Below are positions 20,486 through 29,378 of a stretch of 64,000 nucleotides of DNA, in pieces. The stretch spans positions 186,001-250,000 of the forward strand of contig NZ_CP109599.1 of NCBI RefSeq assembly GCF_036231945.1, given 5' to 3'. The notes beneath the pieces are model-generated. The model did not search any database, was not told where the DNA came from, and was given only the letters and a program-made list of their open reading frames with translations. The number at the start of each line of letters is the position of its first letter. Position 1 is the first letter of the stretch. Origin of the DNA: Streptomyces sp. NBC_01429. GTDB lineage: Bacteria; Actinomycetota; Actinomycetes; Streptomycetales; Streptomycetaceae. The position numbers were made by a program, and so were the translations under genes.

Positions 20486-22222
20486 TCAGTGGCCGGTGGG
20501 CGCGGCAAGTACGCCGTGCACGGCGCGGACGATCAGGGCCAGGGAGTGGGCGCCGGCGTCCGGGGTGCCCAGGGACCGTTCGACGTGCGGCCGGGCGCGG
20601 CCGATGCGCGGTACGAGGTCGGCGGTGGCCTTCGCCGCGGCCTCGGCGGCGGTGGCGGCGCGGTCCCAGGCCGGGGCGAGGGCCGCACCTTCGGCGGTGG
20701 CGGTGGCGAGGGTCTCGGCGAAGGGGACGAGGACGTCGACCATCGTCTTGTCGCCGACCTCGGCGCCGCCGAGCCGCCGTACGGCGGCGGACGCCTCGCC
20801 GACACCGTCGGAGACGGTGCGGGCGGTGGGCTTGTCGGTGTCGCCGAGCGCGGCGGCGACGGCGTTCAGGAGCACTCCCCACAGCGCGCCGGAGGTGCCG
20901 CCCGCCCGGTCGGACCAGGCGTCGGCGGCGGCGCCGACGGTCGTACCGGCGCCGGCGCCGGCCTCGACGGCCCCGACGGCGGCGCGGTGGGCGGCCCCGG
21001 AGCCGCGGCTCATGCCGATGCCGTGGTCGCCGTCCCCGGCGACGGCGTCGATCCGGCCGAGTTCCTCGGCGTTCTCCTCGACCGTGTCGCGGATCGCCGT
21101 CAGCGCGGCGAGCGCGGTGCGGGCGGCCGTGCGGGAGGCGTCGGTGGCGGCGGGTACGGCCTCGGCCGCCTCCTCGGTCTGCTCGGCGGCGCCGGCCCGG
21201 CCGGCGCTCGCGCGGGCCTCGCCCTTGCGGTAGGCGGGGGTGTCGGCCCCGGCGGTCCACAGGGTTTCGAGTTCCTCGTCGAGCCAGCACAGGGTGAGTG
21301 ACACACCGGCCATGTCGAAGCTGGTGACCAGTTCGCCGACCTCGGGGTCGACCGTCTCGACGCCCGCCTCGGACAGCAGTTGGGCGACCTGCCGGTAGAC
21401 GACGAAGAGTTCCTCGTACTTGACGTTGCCGAGGCCGTTGAGGATGACGGCGGCGCGCTGTCCGCTCGCCCCGTTCACGCCCTCGGGCAGTTCGGCCAGC
21501 AGGGAGGAGACCAGCAGTTCGGCGGCCTCGTCGGCGCTGGGCACCTCGCTCTCGCCGATCCCGGGCTCGCCGTGGATACCGAGGCCGACGGCCATCCGGC
21601 CCTCGGGCACGGTGAACAGCGGGTGGTCGGCGCCGGGGAGCGTACATCCGCTGAAGGCGATCCCGAAGGAGCGGGTGCGGGCGTTGGCGTGCCGGGCGAC
21701 CCGTACCACTTCCTCCAGGGAGCGGCCCTCTTCCGCCGCCGCGGCGGCGGCCTTGAACACCGGGAGGTCACCGGCGATACCGCGCCGCTTGTCCAGGTCC
21801 TCGGCGCTCGCGCTGGAGATGTCGTCGGTGACCGCGACACAGCGGGTCTCGACGCCCTCCGCGTTCAGCTGCTCGGCCGCCTGCCCGAAGTGCAGCACGT
21901 CGCCCGCGTAGTTGCCGTACATCAGCAGCACGCCGCCGCCGGTGTGGGCGCTCTTCGCGACGGTACGGATCTGCCGGGCGGACGGCGAGGCGAAGACGTT
22001 GCCGACGGCCGCGCCGTGGGCGAGGCCGGGGCCGACCAGCCCGGAGAAGGCCGGGTAGTGGCCCGATCCGCCGCCGATCACGACGGCGACCTGCCCGGGG
22101 GCGGCCGGTACGGACCGTACGACACCGCCGGACACCGGCCGCACCCAGCGGCGGTGGGCCAGGGCGAAGCCCTCCAGCGCCTCGTCGGCGAAGGCGGCGG
22201 GGTCGTTGAACAAGCGGGTCAT
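20486..22222 (-). CDS. DhaK-DhaL fused kinase, candidate L-erythrulose kinase
   Basis: This 578-residue ATP-dependent dihydroxyacetone-kinase-type enzyme has an N-terminal DhaK domain (about residues 1-330) with the substrate-binding His of GIHGEPGIG (about residue 215). A linker leads to the C-terminal DhaL domain (about 360-575), whose GDGDHG motif binds Mg-ATP (about residue 397). LerK/DerK relatives phosphorylate erythrulose. The frame is open to 22288, but ATG 22222 lies one base after the porter stop and downstream of TTGAGGTGCACTGAG. It is the second gene of the operon, and the operon has no separate DhaM, consistent with the ATP-dependent type. Confidence 0.86.
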   Translation of the reverse strand: MTRLFNDPAAFADEALEGFALAHRRWVRPVSGGVVRSVPAAPGQVAVVIGGGSGHYPAFSGLVGPGLAHGAAVGNVFASPSARQIRTVAKSAHTGGGVLLMYGNYAGDVLHFGQAAEQLNAEGVETRCVAVTDDISSASAEDLDKRRGIAGDLPVFKAAAAAAEEGRSLEEVVRVARHANARTRSFGIAFSGCTLPGADHPLFTVPEGRMAVGLGIHGEPGIGESEVPSADEAAELLVSSLLAELPEGVNGASGQRAAVILNGLGNVKYEELFVVYRQVAQLLSEAGVETVDPEVGELVTSFDMAGVSLTLCWLDEELETLWTAGADTPAYRKGEARASAGRAGAAEQTEEAAEAVPAATDASRTAARTALAALTAIRDTVEENAEELGRIDAVAGDGDHGIGMSRGSGAAHRAAVGAVEAGAGAGTTVGAAADAWSDRAGGTSGALWGVLLNAVAAALGDTDKPTARTVSDGVGEASAAVRRLGGAEVGDKTMVDVLVPFAETLATATAEGAALAPAWDRAATAAEAAAKATADLVPRIGRARPHVERSLGTPDAGAHSLALIVRAVHGVLAAPTGH

Positions 22223-22223
22223 C

Positions 22224-23591
22224 TCAGTGCACCTCAAGAAGCGGCTGGTCCGCGGGGTCGGAGGGGTCGGCGGGCCGGCGCCTGGCAAGGACCACCATGA
22301 GCACCGCGGACAGCAGCATGAAGCCGCCCACGACGAACATGGAGAGGGTGTAGCTGCCGCTGAAGTCCTTCAGCCAGCCCGTGATGTAGCCGGCGGCGAA
22401 GCCCGCGATGTTGCCGGCCGTGTTGATCAGCGCGATGCCCGCGGCGGCGGCGGCACCGGTCAGGAACCGGGAGGGGATCGACCAGAAGACGGGCAGCGCG
22501 GCGAAGATCGAGCACGCCGTCACGGTGATCACGGCGATGGTCGCGGCCGGTGAGTCCATGTAGAGGGCGAGCGGGATCGAGATACCGCCGATGACGGCGG
22601 GGCCCGCGACGTGCCAGGTCCGCGTTCCGTGCCGGGTCGCGTTCCGCGACCAGAAGAAGAGGACGACGGCTGCCGGGAGATAGGGGATGGCGGTGATCAG
22701 CGCCTTGTCCATCACGCTGAACGACGTGCCGAAGCTCTCCTGGAAGCCCTCGATGATCGTCGGCAGGAAGAAGGCGAGCGCGTACAGGCCGTAGATGAAT
22801 CCGAAGTAGACCATCGCGAGGACCCAGACCCGGCCGCTGCGGAAGGCTTCCTTCAGCGCCTCGCGGCCGTGGCTGCTCTCCGTGCTGCCCGTCTTGGTGG
22901 CGTTCTCGGCGGCCAGCTCGGAGGTCAGCCACTCCTTCTCGGCGGCGTTCAGCCACTTGGCGTCGGCGGGACGGTCGATCAGGTAGAACCAGGCGACGAC
23001 GCCCAGGAGGATCGCGGGGATCGACACGAACAGGAACATCACGCGCCAGCCCTCAAGGCCGAACAGTCCGTGGTGGCCGATCAGCCAGCCGGCGAGCGGG
23101 GCTCCGATGACGGTGGTGAGCGGCTGCGCGAGGTAGAAGAGGGCGAGCACCTTCGTACGGTGCCGGGTGGGCACCCACTGGCTCAGGAAGAGGATCGCGC
23201 CCGGGAAGAAGCCCGCCTCGGCGACACCGAGCAGGAAGCGCAGGCCGTACAGCTGTTCGCTGCTCTGCACCCAGGTGAACAGCAGGGACACGATGCCCCA
23301 GGTCACCATGATCCTGGCGAGCCAGCGGCGGGCGCCGAAGCGGTGCAGCGCCATGTTGCTGGGGACTTCGAGAACGATGTATCCGATGAAGAAGACCCCG
23401 GAGGCGAATCCGAACTGCGCCGCTGTGAGCGCCAGGTCCTGCCCCATGCCGTTCGGCTCCGCGAAGGAGACGGCGGTGCGGTCCAGATAGTTCACGAAGA
23501 ACATCAGGGCCACGAAGGGGACGAGCCGGATCGAGACCTTCCTGATGGCTGATCTCTCCACGGCGGATGGAGGCGCGGCGGTGGCACCCAT
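22224..23591 (-). CDS. MFS porter of the anion:cation symporter type (sugar-acid uptake)
   Basis: This 455-residue, 12-span transporter resembles ACS-family porters for hexuronates, glucarate, tartrate and phthalate-type anions. It has NYLDRTAVSFA in the first span and a cytoplasmic loop of about 60 residues in the middle. An organic-acid substrate such as D-apionate suits the downstream enzymes better than a neutral sugar. ATG 23591 follows GAGGGAGTCACC, and an earlier in-frame start at 23639 is rejected. It is the first gene of the operon, facing the GntR gene across a 265-bp regulatory region. Confidence 0.88.
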   Translation of the reverse strand: MGATAAPPSAVERSAIRKVSIRLVPFVALMFFVNYLDRTAVSFAEPNGMGQDLALTAAQFGFASGVFFIGYIVLEVPSNMALHRFGARRWLARIMVTWGIVSLLFTWVQSSEQLYGLRFLLGVAEAGFFPGAILFLSQWVPTRHRTKVLALFYLAQPLTTVIGAPLAGWLIGHHGLFGLEGWRVMFLFVSIPAILLGVVAWFYLIDRPADAKWLNAAEKEWLTSELAAENATKTGSTESSHGREALKEAFRSGRVWVLAMVYFGFIYGLYALAFFLPTIIEGFQESFGTSFSVMDKALITAIPYLPAAVVLFFWSRNATRHGTRTWHVAGPAVIGGISIPLALYMDSPAATIAVITVTACSIFAALPVFWSIPSRFLTGAAAAAGIALINTAGNIAGFAAGYITGWLKDFSGSYTLSMFVVGGFMLLSAVLMVVLARRRPADPSDPADQPLLEVH

Positions 23592-23719
23592 GGTGACTCC
23601 CTCGGCTGCGCCGGACAGCTCTGTCCGGACTCGGGTCATAGTCGGCAGCGATCGTGGCGCGAAGAGAGCGGCACCCGCTCGACCGGCTGATGTGTCTTCA
23701 ACGTAACCCCCAGAAGAAA

Positions 23720-23740
23720 ATTGGTCACCAATTGACCAAT
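23720..23740. promoter_or_regulatory. FadR/GntR-type operator in the divergent region
   Basis: ATTGGT-C-ACCAAT (23720-23732) is a perfect palindrome, and a third half-site GACCAAT follows to 23740. TGGT/ACCA half-sites are typical of FadR-subfamily regulators. The position between the porter operon and the gntR gene fits control of both. Confidence 0.72.
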
Positions 23741-23777
23741 GTGGCGAGGGTCACTCTTTATGTGACCTGGATCTCTC

Positions 23778-23805
23778 TTGACAACAACGTCCGACGGCCG
23801 AGAAT
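23778..23805 (+). promoter_or_regulatory. Promoter of the GntR gene
   Basis: TTGACA (23778-23783), a 16-base spacer and GAGAAT (23800-23805) precede GTG 23857. A further inverted repeat ACTGGT-7-ACCAGT (23853-23871) spans the start codon and may be a second regulator site. Confidence 0.55.
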
Positions 23806-23856
23806 GGGACGACTCAGGACGTCCCTGAACAGCGGGAACACCCATCTGGTGTACTG

Positions 23857-24627
23857 GTGACCGTGACCAGTCAGCCCGATCAGCCCGCGTCCGCCTCGCC
23901 GGATCTCGCCCAGCTACTACGCCCCGTCGTACGCGAGTCCTCGGTCAGCGAGGTCGCCAAGCGGCTCCTCGACCATCTGTCCGCCGGTGACATCAAGCCC
24001 GGCACCCGGCTGCCCGCCGAGCGACAGCTCGCCGAGGCGCTGGGCGTCGCGCGCTCCAGCGTGCGGGGCGCCCTCTCGGCGCTCGATGTGCTCGGCATCG
24101 TGGAGATCCGCCCCGGCTCGGGTTCCTACGTGCGCGAGGGGACCTCGGAGTTCCTGCCGCGCGCCATCAACTGGGGCCTCATGCTGGGCCAGCGGCGCAC
24201 CCAGGACCTGGTCGAGGTGCGGACACACCTGGAGGGGGTCTCGGCGCGGCTGGCGGCGGAACGCGCCACCGACGAGGACGTCGTCCGGCTGGAGGACCAT
24301 CTGCGCCGGATGCGGAACGCGGGGACGGACGCCGCGTCGTTCATCGACGCGGACATCGCCTTCCATCTGGAGACGGCGACCATCGCCGGCAACTCGGTGC
24401 TCAGCGACATCCTGCACAGCATCAGGGCGCTGTTGCAGGTGTGGATGGAACGGGTCAGCGATCTGGAGGGGACGGTGAGCGGCACCCTGTGCGAGCACGA
24501 CGCCGTCCTGACCGCCATCCGCGACCGCGACCCCGACGCGGCCAACGAGGCCATGGCCGAGCACATGCGCATGGCCAACGCGCGGCTGCGGGAGTCCATC
24601 GGCGCCGACGACCGGCCGAACGGCTGA
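23857..24627 (+). CDS. FadR-family GntR regulator of the tetrulose/apionate operon
   Basis: This 256-residue regulator has a winged helix-turn-helix at about residues 30-95 (RLPAERQLAEALGVARSSVR). An all-helical FCD effector domain follows, with metal/ligand residues in DADIAFH (about residue 164) and EHDAVL. FCD domains bind organic acids, in line with a sugar-acid inducer. It is transcribed away from the six-gene operon with a strong palindromic operator between. GTG 23857 is used; GTG 23863 is an alternative. A long hairpin terminator follows the gene. Confidence 0.92.
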   Translation: MTVTSQPDQPASASPDLAQLLRPVVRESSVSEVAKRLLDHLSAGDIKPGTRLPAERQLAEALGVARSSVRGALSALDVLGIVEIRPGSGSYVREGTSEFLPRAINWGLMLGQRRTQDLVEVRTHLEGVSARLAAERATDEDVVRLEDHLRRMRNAGTDAASFIDADIAFHLETATIAGNSVLSDILHSIRALLQVWMERVSDLEGTVSGTLCEHDAVLTAIRDRDPDAANEAMAEHMRMANARLRESIGADDRPNG

Positions 24628-24702
24628 CCGACCGACCCGCCGACCCGCCGACCTCCGACCTGCCGGCCTCCTGACCTCCCGGTTCACCGGCCGTCCGTCG
24701 AA

Positions 24703-24748
24703 CACGACCCGCGCCGCCCCGTACGGTCACGGGGCGGCGCGGGTCGTG
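24703..24748. terminator. Bidirectional terminator, 20-bp arms
   Basis: Twenty-base perfect arms (24703-24722 and 24729-24748) and a six-base loop ACGGTC lie between the convergent gntR and MHYT genes. It is one of the strongest stem-loops in the window. Confidence 0.8.
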
Positions 24749-24801
24749 CGGCGGTCGGGCCGGGGCGCGGTGGCCCGTGACCGTACCGGGCAGGGGCCCG
24801 G

Positions 24802-25698
24802 CTACCAGTCGCGGGCGTCCTGCGAGCCCTGGTGGCGTCCCGGCCCCGTGAGCGGCGCCGGCGGGGGCCGGTGGTCCGTGGCCGCGTCATAGGCCGGCGG
24901 CCACACCGGGCGGGCCGGCGCGTCCTTCCGTACCGACTTCGCCTCCGGCCGGTCCCACTCCCCCTCACCGAGGACCAGCAGCGGGTCGAACATCACCACC
25001 ACACCCGCCAGCACCAGGAAGACCACCGGGCCGAGCAGCATCGGGAACATGATCGACGAGGCCGAACCGCCGCCCGCCGAGACCCGGGTGAGGCCCTGGA
25101 GATGCACGCTGATCGCGGCCATCCCCGTGTAGTGCATGCCGGTCACCGCGATACCCATCACCATGCTCGCCCCGAGGCTCGGGAGGAAACCGTGGATCGA
25201 CACGGCCGCCCAGAGCGCGGCGGTCGCGGCGACGACGGCGATCACCACGGAGAGCACCACGATCGCGGTGTCGTACTCCATCCGTCCGTGCAGACGCATT
25301 CCCGCCATACCGATGTAATGCATGGCCGCCACCCCGAGACCGGTGATGGTGCCCGCGCTGATCAGCGCCCCCCGGGACGCGCCCCGGTACCCCACGATGA
25401 AGACCCCGACGCCGACCACGACGATCGCCACCGCGAGGCTGGCGAGGGTCGTCGGCACGTCGTACCCGATCGACACCTCCTCCACCTGGAATCCGATCAT
25501 GGCGATGAAGTGCATCGTCCAGATGCCCGAGCCGATGGACGTCGCGCCGAGCGCCAGCCATCCGGGTTTCCAGGAGCGCTCGGTACGCAGCGACCTGGTG
25601 GTGCAGCGAAGCCCCAGGGCCGAGCCCAGGCAGGCCATGAGATAGGCCGCCACAGGAGTGACGGCTCCGTAATTGAATCCATCGATGGTGCCCTGCAT
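24802..25698 (-). CDS. MHYT-domain membrane sensor
   Basis: This 298-residue protein has about seven membrane spans and the repeated MHYT signature: TMHFIAM (about residue 62), AMHYIGM (about 127) and GMHYTGM (about 188). The His/Met residues are thought to bind copper and sense a diatomic gas or redox state. The C-terminal 60 residues are Pro-rich and cytoplasmic, with no GGDEF, EAL or kinase output domain, so it is a sensor-only form. ATG 25698 follows GGAGGGCGCACCGCTC. It is monocistronic. Confidence 0.9.
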   Translation of the reverse strand: MQGTIDGFNYGAVTPVAAYLMACLGSALGLRCTTRSLRTERSWKPGWLALGATSIGSGIWTMHFIAMIGFQVEEVSIGYDVPTTLASLAVAIVVVGVGVFIVGYRGASRGALISAGTITGLGVAAMHYIGMAGMRLHGRMEYDTAIVVLSVVIAVVAATAALWAAVSIHGFLPSLGASMVMGIAVTGMHYTGMAAISVHLQGLTRVSAGGGSASSIMFPMLLGPVVFLVLAGVVVMFDPLLVLGEGEWDRPEAKSVRKDAPARPVWPPAYDAATDHRPPPAPLTGPGRHQGSQDARDW

Positions 25699-25758
25699 GA
25701 GCGGTGCGCCCTCCACCCCGTGTCAGAAATGTGCAGAAGCCGTGTGTTTATGGTGGCG

Positions 25759-25786
25759 ACACTATGGCCATAACCCGCCTTCACAA
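25759..25786 (-). promoter_or_regulatory. Promoter of the MHYT gene
   Basis: The minus strand shows -35 TTGTGA (25786-25781), 16 bases and -10 TAGTGT (25764-25759). A 10-bp palindrome TATGGCCATA (25763-25772) overlaps the -10 and could bind a regulator. Confidence 0.5.
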
Positions 25787-26025
25787 ACACCGGTCCGATC
25801 ACTTGTTGATAAAGGTGCTCCACGTGGCGTGACCGAATGGGGCGAATCTCCACTGATGCCCCGACTTCTCCCGGTCGTCATTCCGGCCAGCCGCCGACCG
25901 CGGCTCCGCCGCCCGAAGGGGGGCCCTGGTTCAGGGAGTTCGACGTCCCTACCCTGTTGCCGGTGCCCCACCAGGCACGGATACATCGCAGGCCGCATGC
26001 TTCCCCCTGAGCACGAGGAGATTCG
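25787..26025. other. Intergenic stretch upstream of the NPP1 gene
   Basis: No coding sequence was recognised. The sequence is somewhat less GC-rich near the MHYT promoter. A ribosome-binding site CACGAGGAG ends 5 bases before the NPP1 ATG at 26026. No clear promoter for that gene could be fixed. Confidence 0.5.
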
Positions 26026-26835
26026 ATGTCACACCGCCCCCGCCGCTTCCTGACCGGTTCACTCACCGCCGCGTCACTGATCGCGGGACTGCTCCTCCTG
26101 CCCGCGCAGGGCGCGGCGGCCAATGAACCCCTCCCCGAAGGCCCGGCCACCCTCCAGGACTTCGCCGCCGCGTCCGTACCCCAGTGGAACTTCGCCCGCG
26201 CCAACAACAACGACCCCTGCTGGCCCGAGTCCGCCTTCGGCGCCGACGGCGCTCCGGCCGCCGGCGGCAGCGTGCAGAACTGGCCGAACAGCGACGGCGG
26301 TTGCGCTCCGCACGGAGCGCCGTTCCCCACGTACTACACCGTCCAGAAGTGCTCCGCCGACGAGATACGCGTCGTCTTCACCATCTACCAGGCCACCAGC
26401 GGCTTCCAGCCGTCGGGACACCGGCACGACTTCGAGCACGTCGAGGTGGTCTGGCGCAAGAACGGCACCGACTGGACCAGGGACCGGCTGCTGCTGAGCG
26501 CGCACGGCGGCCACCGCGTCGTGTCGTGGGCGGACGCGGAGAGCTGGAACCGCGACCGGGGACACGCGGCCAAGGGGCTGGAGCACCCCCGGATCTTCGT
26601 GGGGTTCGGAAGCCACTCGATGTACAACAACCAGGGCGGCCGCAAGGACGTGATCTCCGCCTACACCGATGAGTACCGGCACGCCGACTACCCGTCCTGG
26701 GCCGACCAGGGCGGCGGCCTGGTGGAGGTCGCCAAGGACAGCGCGCTCCAGCAGAAGTTCGACGCGAACGCCGCCGCCTGGGGCAGCGCGGACAGCAACC
26801 CCGGCAAGATGGCCCGGGATTCCTGCTCCCACTGA
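26026..26835 (+). CDS. Secreted NPP1 (necrosis-inducing, Nep1-like) family protein
   Basis: This 269-residue protein has a classical signal peptide (basic MSHRPRRF, hydrophobic core, AxA-type cleavage near residue 33). The central family signature GHRHDFEHV (about residues 132-140) corresponds to the GHRHDWE heptapeptide of Nep1-like proteins, with Trp replaced by Phe. Plant-pathogen members bind glycosylinositol phosphorylceramides and lyse dicot membranes, whereas many saprophyte members are not toxic. Cys residues in NDPCWPE, GGCAPH and VQKCSAD could form disulphides. It stands alone, with a GAGGAG ribosome site. Toxicity is not proven by sequence. Confidence 0.88.
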   Translation: MSHRPRRFLTGSLTAASLIAGLLLLPAQGAAANEPLPEGPATLQDFAAASVPQWNFARANNNDPCWPESAFGADGAPAAGGSVQNWPNSDGGCAPHGAPFPTYYTVQKCSADEIRVVFTIYQATSGFQPSGHRHDFEHVEVVWRKNGTDWTRDRLLLSAHGGHRVVSWADAESWNRDRGHAAKGLEHPRIFVGFGSHSMYNNQGGRKDVISAYTDEYRHADYPSWADQGGGLVEVAKDSALQQKFDANAAAWGSADSNPGKMARDSCSH

Positions 26836-26888
26836 CGGCCCGCTCGTGCGGGCCGGCCGGACTGACGGCCGCGCGGAACCGCCGGACC

Positions 26889-26922
26889 CCCGCGCGACGT
26901 TGCCTGAGCAGCGTCGCGCGGG
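26889..26922. terminator. Terminator after the NPP1 gene
   Basis: CCCGCGCGACG (26889-26899) pairs with CGTCGCGCGGG (26912-26922) around a 12-base loop, 53 bases after the stop codon. Confidence 0.65.
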
Positions 26923-26957
26923 CGGCGCTGGTCCGCGACGGTACGGAGGGACGGACG

Positions 26958-28373
26958 GTGCCGATGACCGAGATGACGGCCGGGGGCAATCTGGCCCTGC
27001 CGGACGGAGAGCTGTCGATACGGGTGCCGGGTCCTTTCGACCTGTCCGTGCTCGTCACCGGCGACAGCGGAAGGGTCGCCGGTGACGGCGACTTCGTCTT
27101 CTACAACCAGCCTTCGGCCCCCGGGGCCAGGCTGGAGGCGGACGGTGTCCGGGTGGACCCGCGGCGGCTGCGGGCCGGGGCGAGCCGGATCACCGTGGTG
27201 ATCAGCCCGGCCGACCCGGGTACGGCGCTCGGCCTGCTGCCCGTCCCCACCCTCACCGTCACCGGGCCGGGCCCGGGGACCGTCGCGCGGTTCACTCCCC
27301 CGCGCCCGGCGCACGAGACGGTGCTGCTGCTGGCGGAGATATACCGGCGCGGCGGCGGCTGGAAGCTGCGGGCGCTGGGGCAGGGATACGCGGACGGACT
27401 GGCCGGACTCGCGCGTGACTTCGGCGTGGACGTGGCGGAGGAGGTCGCCGGGCCGCCACCGGCGGGGCCGGTACGGTCGGGACCGGCGCCGGCCGGGCCC
27501 GCGCCGTCGCGCCCCGCCCCTTCACGGCCCGTTCCGCCGGGTCCCGGGTCCCGGTCGGGTTCCGGTTCCGCGCACGGCGGCCCGCCGGCCGGTACGGAAG
27601 CGGAGTTCGCCGGGCTCGTCCGGGCCGAGCGGCAGCGGGCGGGCGTGGCGCCGGTGGCCATGGACGCGCGGCTGTCGGCGGCGGCGCGGGACCACGCGGC
27701 GGCGATGGCGCGGCAGCGGCGGCTCGACGCGCGGGGGCCGGACGGGATCTCCGTCTTCCAGCGGATCACCGCGGGCGGATACCGCTATCTGCGCCTGGAG
27801 CAGCATCTGGTCTCCGGTCCCCGCACCCCGGCCGAGTTCGTGGACTACTGCCTGGGCGGCGAGGCGACCCGTGGTCCGCTGCGCGATGCCACGCTCACCG
27901 AGGCGGGCATCGGTCACGCGGTCGATCCGCGCTCCGGCGACTTCTACTGGACGGCGCTGTGGGCGGGGCCCTGCACGGCCGACGGGCTGGCCGCGACCGC
28001 GGCCGAGATCGTCGTGCTCACCAACGCGGAGCGGACCGCCGCCGGGCTCAGGCCGCTGGCCGGTGACGCCCGGCTGGCGGTCGCGGCGCAGGACCACTGC
28101 GCCGACATGGCCGCGCGCGCCTTCTACGCGCACACCTCGCCCGAGGGGCTCCAGCCGTGGGACCGCGCGGCGGCGGCCGGGGCCGCCCACCGGGGCATCG
28201 GCGAGAACATCGCCTGCGGCCAGCGCACCGCGCGCGAGGTGGTCCGGGGCTGGATGGACAGTCCGGGTCACCGGGCCAACATCCTCAAGCCGGACTTCAC
28301 CCACCTGGGCACGGGTTTCGCGGGCGGCGGCCCGTCCGGCACCTACTGGGCGCAGGTCTTCGGCCAGTCGTGA
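26958..28373 (+). CDS. TerD-domain protein fused to two CAP/SCP domains
   Basis: This 471-residue fusion begins with a TerD domain (about residues 5-160) showing the hallmark GDGDFVFYNQ and the closing GWKLRALGQGYADGLAGLA. Calcium-binding TerD proteins are tied to tellurite and stress response. A Pro/Arg/Ser linker (about 165-215) leads to two CAP/SCP domains. The first (about 215-350) is degenerate. The second (about 350-471) keeps the family core YAHTSPEG, GENIACG and SPGHRANIL. CAP proteins are normally secreted, but no signal peptide is seen, so this one should be cytoplasmic. GTG 26958 follows GGAGGG by 7 bases. Confidence 0.87.
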   Translation: MPMTEMTAGGNLALPDGELSIRVPGPFDLSVLVTGDSGRVAGDGDFVFYNQPSAPGARLEADGVRVDPRRLRAGASRITVVISPADPGTALGLLPVPTLTVTGPGPGTVARFTPPRPAHETVLLLAEIYRRGGGWKLRALGQGYADGLAGLARDFGVDVAEEVAGPPPAGPVRSGPAPAGPAPSRPAPSRPVPPGPGSRSGSGSAHGGPPAGTEAEFAGLVRAERQRAGVAPVAMDARLSAAARDHAAAMARQRRLDARGPDGISVFQRITAGGYRYLRLEQHLVSGPRTPAEFVDYCLGGEATRGPLRDATLTEAGIGHAVDPRSGDFYWTALWAGPCTADGLAATAAEIVVLTNAERTAAGLRPLAGDARLAVAAQDHCADMAARAFYAHTSPEGLQPWDRAAAAGAAHRGIGENIACGQRTAREVVRGWMDSPGHRANILKPDFTHLGTGFAGGGPSGTYWAQVFGQS

Positions 28374-28413
28374 CCGCGCGCCGCGGGCTGACCGGCCGCC
28401 GCGCGTGTGCCCG

Positions 28414-29208
28414 TCACCCCGCCCGCATCGCCGTCACGGTGAAGGTGTCACCGCAGACGACGGGCTTGGACGTACTCAGCGTCATGGCGTCCTTGGAGCC
28501 CGGCGGATAGATCTTGATCAGGCTCGGCGCGGCCCAGCAGGACGATCCCTTGATGCCCTTGTTCAGCGTGTGCAGCGTGGTCTGCGCGGCGCCTCCGGGC
28601 GCGAGCCTGACGGCGCCCAGCTGTCCGCCCTCGCGGGTGGCCGGCTTGCCGATGGGCGCGCCGTCGCCCGCGAGGAGCGAGACGCCCGGGAAGCCCTGGA
28701 GCGTACAGGCGCTCGACGCCTTGTTGACGAGGCGCAGGTCGTAGCGGATGTTTCCGGCGCCCACGTCGGGGGGGCCGAGGCTGATCCCGAGCTGGTCCGC
28801 CGTGCACCGCGACGCGGTGGTGGCCTTCGCGCCGCCGCTCGCCGTACCGGCACCCGGTTCGGTGCCGGGGCTGGCCGCCGACTGCGCGGAGGTCCCGGAC
28901 GAGTCGGGCGCGTCGGAGGCACCGGTCGTGGGGGATTCGGCGCTCGCGGTGGCCGGACTGTCGGAGCCGGCCGCCGCGCCGCCGCCCGACGTGCCACCGG
29001 CGCCGCACGCGGCCGTCGCGACGGCGAGCACCGTCGCGGTCACCGCCATCGTGCCCGCGCGCCACGCCCGGCCGGTCCTCGGGGGCCGCCGGGCCGCCCG
29101 TGCTGCCGCCGCACGGGTTCCCGGCCGGTCCTGCGCGTGCTGGTCCCGCGCGTGCCGGTCCTGCGCGTCCTGGTCGGTCGTCCTGGGGATCTGGAAGTGA
29201 TCGGACAT
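28414..29208 (-). CDS. DUF4232 lipoprotein-like secreted protein
   Basis: This 264-residue protein has a 50-residue Arg/Gln/Ala-rich cytoplasmic N-terminus, then one hydrophobic segment (MAVTATVLAVATAAC) ending in a possible lipidation Cys68. A disordered Gly/Ser/Ala/Pro linker to about residue 135 follows, then a DUF4232 beta-sandwich with three or four conserved Cys (RCTADQL, ACTLQGF, SCWAAP, VVCGDTF). The domain's function is unknown. It is widespread in streptomycete cell-envelope proteins. ATG 29208 follows AGGTGGACCGT, while an upstream in-frame start at 29301 is not supported. It converges with the TerD-CAP gene. Confidence 0.8.
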   Translation of the reverse strand: MSDHFQIPRTTDQDAQDRHARDQHAQDRPGTRAAAARAARRPPRTGRAWRAGTMAVTATVLAVATAACGAGGTSGGGAAAGSDSPATASAESPTTGASDAPDSSGTSAQSAASPGTEPGAGTASGGAKATTASRCTADQLGISLGPPDVGAGNIRYDLRLVNKASSACTLQGFPGVSLLAGDGAPIGKPATREGGQLGAVRLAPGGAAQTTLHTLNKGIKGSSCWAAPSLIKIYPPGSKDAMTLSTSKPVVCGDTFTVTAMRAG

Positions 29209-29378
29209 ACGGTCCACCTGCCCCTCCACGTCGTACGTATACCCGGGCGTACTTATACCCCGATATACGGAGAGCGTCCGCTCTCTCCGGGAAGACGGCA
29301 TCCGGAGCCGATCCGTGCCCCGGGACGGCGGGCGATTCCGGCGCGGTGGTGTGAGACTTCAGTTGAGGAGTTGATCGC

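Noticed and set aside
29222..29266. GTATAC/TATACC-rich stretch upstream of the DUF4232 gene as an operator.
   Set aside because: The short arms (CGTATA/TATACG) are separated by 20 bases and could arise by chance. No matching second site was found.
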